Below are positions 6,268 through 8,644 of a stretch of DNA of 8,644 nt, in pieces. Numbering within the stretch: position 1 is the stretch's first letter; every line of letters begins with the position of its first letter. The translations under genes were made by a program, and so were the position numbers. Below the pieces are notes generated by a model that saw nothing but the letters and a program-made list of their open reading frames with translations, had not been told where the DNA came from and searched no databases. Source of the DNA: Pseudomonadota bacterium (GTDB lineage Bacteria > Pseudomonadota > Alphaproteobacteria > Rhizobiales > Devosiaceae); assembly GCA_023433985.1 (NCBI GenBank), contig JAEYTN010000209.1:1-8644 (forward strand), given 5' to 3'.

Positions 6268-7041
6268 TCAGCGCCGGTTGGCGGCTGCCCCCGCTGGTGC
6301 CCCTGTAAGACCGAGGTCGACCACGATTTCCGCCGCGTTGACCCCCGAGGCGTCGTCGGAGGCAAGGAACAGCGCAGCCCTGGCGATCTCCTCGGGCTGC
6401 AGCATGCGCCCCAGCGGCGTCGAGCCGCCGAGCGCCCTCTCGAGGTGCGCCCGCGCCTCCGGCGTCGGCGCCGAGGCGTCCCAGATCGCCGTGTCAGTAG
6501 CCCCCGGCACCACGACATTGACGCGGATCCCCCTTGGTGCGAGGTCCGCGGCCAGCGAACGTGCCATCGCCCGCACCGCCGCCTTGCTCGCCGCATAGGC
6601 GGCCTGGCCGGCATTGCCGAGCGTCGCGATCACCGAGCCGTTGAAGATCAGCGAAGCGCCTTCGCTGAGGTATGGCAGGGCGGCCTGGAGCGTCAGGAAC
6701 GGGCCGGTAAGGTTGGTGGCGATGACCCGCTCGAACGTTTCGCGTGGGGTCGAGCCGAGAATGGTGCGGCCCGCGATCCCCGCATTGGCGAACACGGCGT
6801 GGATCGGCCCGAACGCCGCCGCGGTATCGGCAAACGCCCGCGCCATCGCCGCATCGTCGAGCACGTCGGCGACGAAGCCCAGCGCCGCGTCTCCCAGCTC
6901 CGCCCGCGCGGCCGCCAGCGTGTCGGCATTGCGCCCGGTGATCGCCACGCGCGCGCCTTCGGCGACGAACAGTTTCGCGGTCGCCAGCCCGATGCCCGCA
7001 TTGCCGCCGGTGATGAATGCCGTCTTGCCTCCGAGGCGCAT
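6268..7041 (-). CDS. SDR-family oxidoreductase (classical type)
   Basis: A 257-aa short-chain dehydrogenase/reductase, NAD(P)(H)-dependent, cytosolic; substrate unknown. Seen: cofactor motif TGGNAGIG (11-18), AD at 58-59, NAG (86-88), N110, and the catalytic S136, Y149-x3-K153 with the spacing usual for classical SDRs, then VPGATDT (178-184) and a C-terminal region ending in a Gly/Ala-rich tail. R37 after the second strand (TGRNAD) hints at NADPH preference, a weak inference. The ATG at 7039-7041 was chosen over one 39 bases upstream because GGAG (7051-7048) sits six bases before it and the longer start would put coding sequence across the operator. It is divergent from an HxlR-type regulator with a shared, dyad-rich control region, so it is probably that regulator's target. 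Detoxification of a reactive carbonyl or quinone is a guess from HxlR biology. Confidence 0.9.
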   Translation of the reverse strand: MRLGGKTAFITGGNAGIGLATAKLFVAEGARVAITGRNADTLAAARAELGDAALGFVADVLDDAAMARAFADTAAAFGPIHAVFANAGIAGRTILGSTPRETFERVIATNLTGPFLTLQAALPYLSEGASLIFNGSVIATLGNAGQAAYAASKAAVRAMARSLAADLAPRGIRVNVVVPGATDTAIWDASAPTPEARAHLERALGGSTPLGRMLQPEEIARAALFLASDDASGVNAAEIVVDLGLTGAPAGAAANRR

Positions 7042-7054
7042 GCTCTTCTCCAGA

Positions 7055-7109
7055 TGGTTGCATGTTGAAACTGTTGCCATCTAGCGGCAAAAGTTTCATA
7101 TTGCAACCA
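7055..7109. promoter_or_regulatory. Large inverted repeat: probable HxlR operator pair
   Basis: Two 24-bp arms (7055-7078 and 7086-7109) are inverted copies of each other at 20 of 24 positions around a 7-base spacer. Each arm holds a 15-bp dyad of its own: GTTGCATGTTGAAAC (7057-7071) and GTTTCATATTGCAAC (7093-7107), with half-sites of the form GTTKCA/TGMAAC and centres 36 bp apart. A weaker central pair TTGCC/GGCAA (7074-7078/7086-7090) fills the middle. It occupies most of the 90-bp gap between the SDR gene and the divergent HxlR gene. The repeat is seen; binding by the neighbouring regulator is inference. Confidence 0.75.
7078..7106 (-). promoter_or_regulatory. Candidate SDR promoter within the operator
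   Basis: On the minus strand TTGCAA (7106-7101), 17 bases, TAGATG (7083-7078). A start near 7071 gives a leader of about 30 bases. One 15-bp dyad would cover the -35 box and the other would begin at about +1, the usual layout for repression. The -10 match is only fair. Confidence 0.4.
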
Positions 7110-7131
7110 CGAACTACGGAAGCCGTCCTCC

Positions 7132-7443
7132 ATGGTGAAACGCATCGATCCGTCAGGCGCCGAATGCCCCATCGCCCGCTCGCTCGGCCTGTTGGGCGAT
7201 GGCTGGTCGTTGCTGATCGTGCGCGATGCCGTGCACGGCAAGCGCAAGTTCGGCGAGTTCCAGAAGAGCCTCGGCATCGCCAGGAACATCCTCTCGGCCC
7301 GCCTCAAGACCCTCGTCGGCTGCGGCATCCTCGAGCAGAACGAGGCGGGCGACTACGTCCTCACGCAAAAGGGCGAGGAGCTTCGCCCCGTGCTCGCCGC
7401 CTTCTGGAACTGGGGCTCCCGATGGGTGCCGCGCGCCGCTTGA
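7132..7443 (+). CDS. HxlR-family winged-helix transcriptional regulator
   Basis: A 103-aa DNA-binding regulator of the HxlR (MarR-related winged helix) family, normally a homodimer. Seen: CPIARSLGLLGDGWSLLIVRDA (C12 onward), the turn KRKFGEFQKSLGIARNILSARLKTL (about 37-61), which forms the recognition helix region, the wing around GCGILEQNEAGDYVLTQKG (63-81), and a C-terminal aromatic helix FWNWGSRWV. A Cys at this N-terminal place is conserved in many HxlR proteins and serves as an electrophile or redox sensor in HypR and YodB; C12 is the only cysteine before the helix-turn-helix. GGAAG (7118-7122) is nine bases from the ATG. It is divergent from the SDR gene and separated by the double dyad at 7055-7109, so it likely represses itself and the SDR gene. 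The inducer is unknown. Confidence 0.92.
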   Translation: MVKRIDPSGAECPIARSLGLLGDGWSLLIVRDAVHGKRKFGEFQKSLGIARNILSARLKTLVGCGILEQNEAGDYVLTQKGEELRPVLAAFWNWGSRWVPRAA

Positions 7444-7450
7444 TTTCCTT

Positions 7451-7479
7451 TTGCAGGCGCGACCGGCAACCCCTATATC
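7451..7479 (+). promoter_or_regulatory. Sigma-70-type promoter of argC
   Basis: TTGCAG (7451-7456), 17 bases, TATATC (7474-7479), followed by a leader of some 30 bases to the argC start. It lies in the 75-base gap after the HxlR gene and is the best housekeeping promoter match noticed in the window, so argC is probably transcribed on its own. Confidence 0.6.
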
Positions 7480-7518
7480 TGCGCCCGCATTCACCCCTTT
7501 TGGCGAGGGAGACGAGTT

Positions 7519-8469
7519 ATGGTCGCGAAGATCTTCATCGATGGCGAAGCCGGCACCACGGGCCTGCAGATTCGTGAGCGCCTCGAGGGCCGCCGCGACC
7601 TCGAAATCATCTCGATCGACCACGACAAGCGCAAGGACCTCGCCGAGCGCAAGCGCCTGCTGAACCTCGCCGACGTCGCCATCCTCTGCCTGCCAGACGA
7701 TGCGGCCAAGGAGAGCGTGTCGCTGATCGAGAACGACACCACCAAGGTGATCGACGCCTCGACCGCCTTCCGCGTCGCCGAAGGCTGGGTCTACGGCTTT
7801 GCCGAGATGGACCGGGCGCAGCCGGGCAAGATCGCGGCCGCCATGCGCGTCGCCAATCCGGGCTGCTACCCGCAGGGCCCGATCGCCACCGTGCGGCCGC
7901 TCGTCGAGGCCGGCCTGATCCCGGCCGAGTTCCCGGTCACCGTCAACGCCGTCTCCGGCTATTCCGGCGGCGGCCGGCAGATGATCGAGTCCTACGAGGG
8001 CGAGAACGGCATTCAGAGCCGCTACGCCCCCTACGCGCTCGGCTTCAACCACAAGCACCTGCCCGAGATGCGCACCTACGCTAGGCTCGCGCACGACCCG
8101 CTGTTCCAGCCCGCCGTCATCAACGTCCGGCAGGGCATGGCCACCTATGTGCCGCTGCAGCTCTGGACCCTCGACAAGGTGCCCACCGGCGCCCAGCTGC
8201 ACGAGGCCATCCGCGCGCACTTCGCCGCCATCCCGCACAGCTTCGTCGAGGTGGCGCCGCTCGAGCCGCTGGAGAAGTCGCCCGAGCTCGACCCGACGGT
8301 CTACAACAACACCAACCGCATGAAGCTGCACGTCTTCGCCAACGACAAGCGCGCCCAGGCCCTGCTCGTCGCCGTCTACGACAACCTCGGCAAGGGCGCG
8401 TCGGGCGCGGCCGTGCAGAACCTCAACCTGATGCTCGGCCTCGAGGCGAATACCAGCCTAGCCGCCTGA
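7519..8469 (+). CDS. argC: N-acetyl-gamma-glutamyl-phosphate reductase, short (type 2) form
   Basis: Third step of arginine synthesis: NADPH-dependent reduction of N-acetylglutamyl-5-phosphate to the semialdehyde; cytosolic. At 316 aa it belongs to the short AGPR type 2 rather than the ~345-aa type 1. Seen: the Rossmann turn GEAGTTG (9-15), CLPDDAAKES (57-66), VIDASTAFR (77-85), active-site Cys C116 in ANPGCYPQG (112-120), SGYSGGGRQMI (146-156), FNHKHLPE (176-183, with catalytic His candidate H180) and GKGASGAAVQNLNLM (291-305), the typical C-terminal dinucleotide/closing motif. GAGGGAG (7505-7511) is seven bases from the ATG. It stands alone, with no other arg gene in view, as is usual in alphaproteobacteria. 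A two-hairpin repeat follows it. Confidence 0.96.
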   Translation: MVAKIFIDGEAGTTGLQIRERLEGRRDLEIISIDHDKRKDLAERKRLLNLADVAILCLPDDAAKESVSLIENDTTKVIDASTAFRVAEGWVYGFAEMDRAQPGKIAAAMRVANPGCYPQGPIATVRPLVEAGLIPAEFPVTVNAVSGYSGGGRQMIESYEGENGIQSRYAPYALGFNHKHLPEMRTYARLAHDPLFQPAVINVRQGMATYVPLQLWTLDKVPTGAQLHEAIRAHFAAIPHSFVEVAPLEPLEKSPELDPTVYNNTNRMKLHVFANDKRAQALLVAVYDNLGKGASGAAVQNLNLMLGLEANTSLAA

Positions 8470-8476
8470 ACCGCCC

Positions 8477-8494
8477 TCCCCCGTAAACGGAAGG
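8477..8494. repeat. Possible decayed fragment of the two-hairpin repeat
   Basis: TCCCCCGTAAACGGAAGG resembles the first hairpin of copy 2 (same left arm TCCCCCGT, right arm shortened, same AAGG) and lies about 34 bases before that copy. Only a 4-bp stem (CCGT/ACGG) remains. It may instead be chance in GC-rich DNA. Confidence 0.3.
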
Positions 8495-8527
8495 ACAGCG
8501 TTTTTGCACCGGACGTAGACGGCACGG

Positions 8528-8582
8528 GATCTTCCCCCGTGCAACGGGGGAAGGGGACCATGCGAAGCATGGTGAAGGGGGC
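8528..8582. repeat. Two-hairpin dispersed repeat, copy 2
   Basis: Found 58 bases after the argC stop. Hairpin 1 is perfect over 10 bp (CTTCCCCCGT 8531-8540 with its complement 8544-8553, loop GCA). Hairpin 2 is perfect over 7 bp (ACCATGC 8557-8563, loop GAA, GCATGGT 8567-8573). The order GATC, hairpin, GGGGACCA, hairpin, GAAGGGGGC is the same as in copy 1 (3216-3273) and in the same orientation. The 62 bases after it, up to the window end, show no recognisable gene or motif. Confidence 0.85.
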
Positions 8583-8644
8583 GGCAACAAACCCGATGCC
8601 AGATCAAGCCCTTACCGACTTATCCCCGCGCTTTCTGAACGTGC

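Noticed and set aside
5394..6614. 406-codon open frame on the minus strand over deoD and the SDR gene
   Set aside because: It is out of frame with both motif-complete genes on the same strand. The translation is arginine-rich and has no family features.
8481..8505. Intrinsic terminator of argC
   Set aside because: The CCGT/ACGG stem has only 4 bp and the T-run (8500-8505) is about 10 bases away rather than adjacent.
1..8644. Mobile element, CRISPR array, tRNA/rRNA gene or defence system
   Set aside because: No transposase, integrase, regular short repeats, RNA-gene-like sequence or defence-type protein was found on either strand; composition is even throughout.

Overview
The window looks like chromosomal DNA of a high-GC alphaproteobacterium, probably Hyphomicrobiales and perhaps Devosia-like. 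The reasons are the codon use, the order hemC < > tsaD-gpsA-YciI-EVE, the short type-2 ArgC, a match to the alphaproteobacterial EcfG stress promoter, and a two-hairpin intergenic repeat. The genus is an inference from gene order and style, not from a search.

Layout, left to right. Bases 1-352 (-) hold the N-terminal third of hemC (tetrapyrrole synthesis), cut by the window edge. Divergent from it, 422-3164 (+) is a tight four-gene run: tsaD (tRNA t6A modification), gpsA (glycerol-3-phosphate for phospholipids), a YciI-like protein starting at TTG, and a stand-alone EVE-domain protein. Next comes a module of three genes: a small unrecognised protein (3289-3603, -), a membrane diguanylate cyclase (3782-4999, +) and a second small protein (5004-5300, -). 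The two small proteins are diverged paralogues of each other and flank the GGDEF gene on the opposite strand. The second has a GGAAC-N16-CGTT promoter match, which places it in the predicted general stress response.

The right half has deoD (purine nucleoside phosphorylase, 5498-6211, -), an SDR oxidoreductase (6268-7041, -), a divergent HxlR-type regulator (7132-7443, +) and argC (7519-8469, +), which has a good promoter of its own. The 90-bp SDR/HxlR gap carries a large inverted repeat made of two 15-bp dyads. One lies over the predicted SDR -35 box and one just past its start point, a clear autoregulatory operator candidate. Two copies of a dispersed two-hairpin repeat lie at gene 3' ends (3216-3273 and 8528-8582), with base changes that keep the stems paired.

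Most of the window is housekeeping. I saw no mobile element, CRISPR array, RNA gene or defence system. The least explained parts are the paralogous pair around the cyclase, its stress promoter, the HxlR operator and the repeat. No gene-free stretch exceeds 300 bases.
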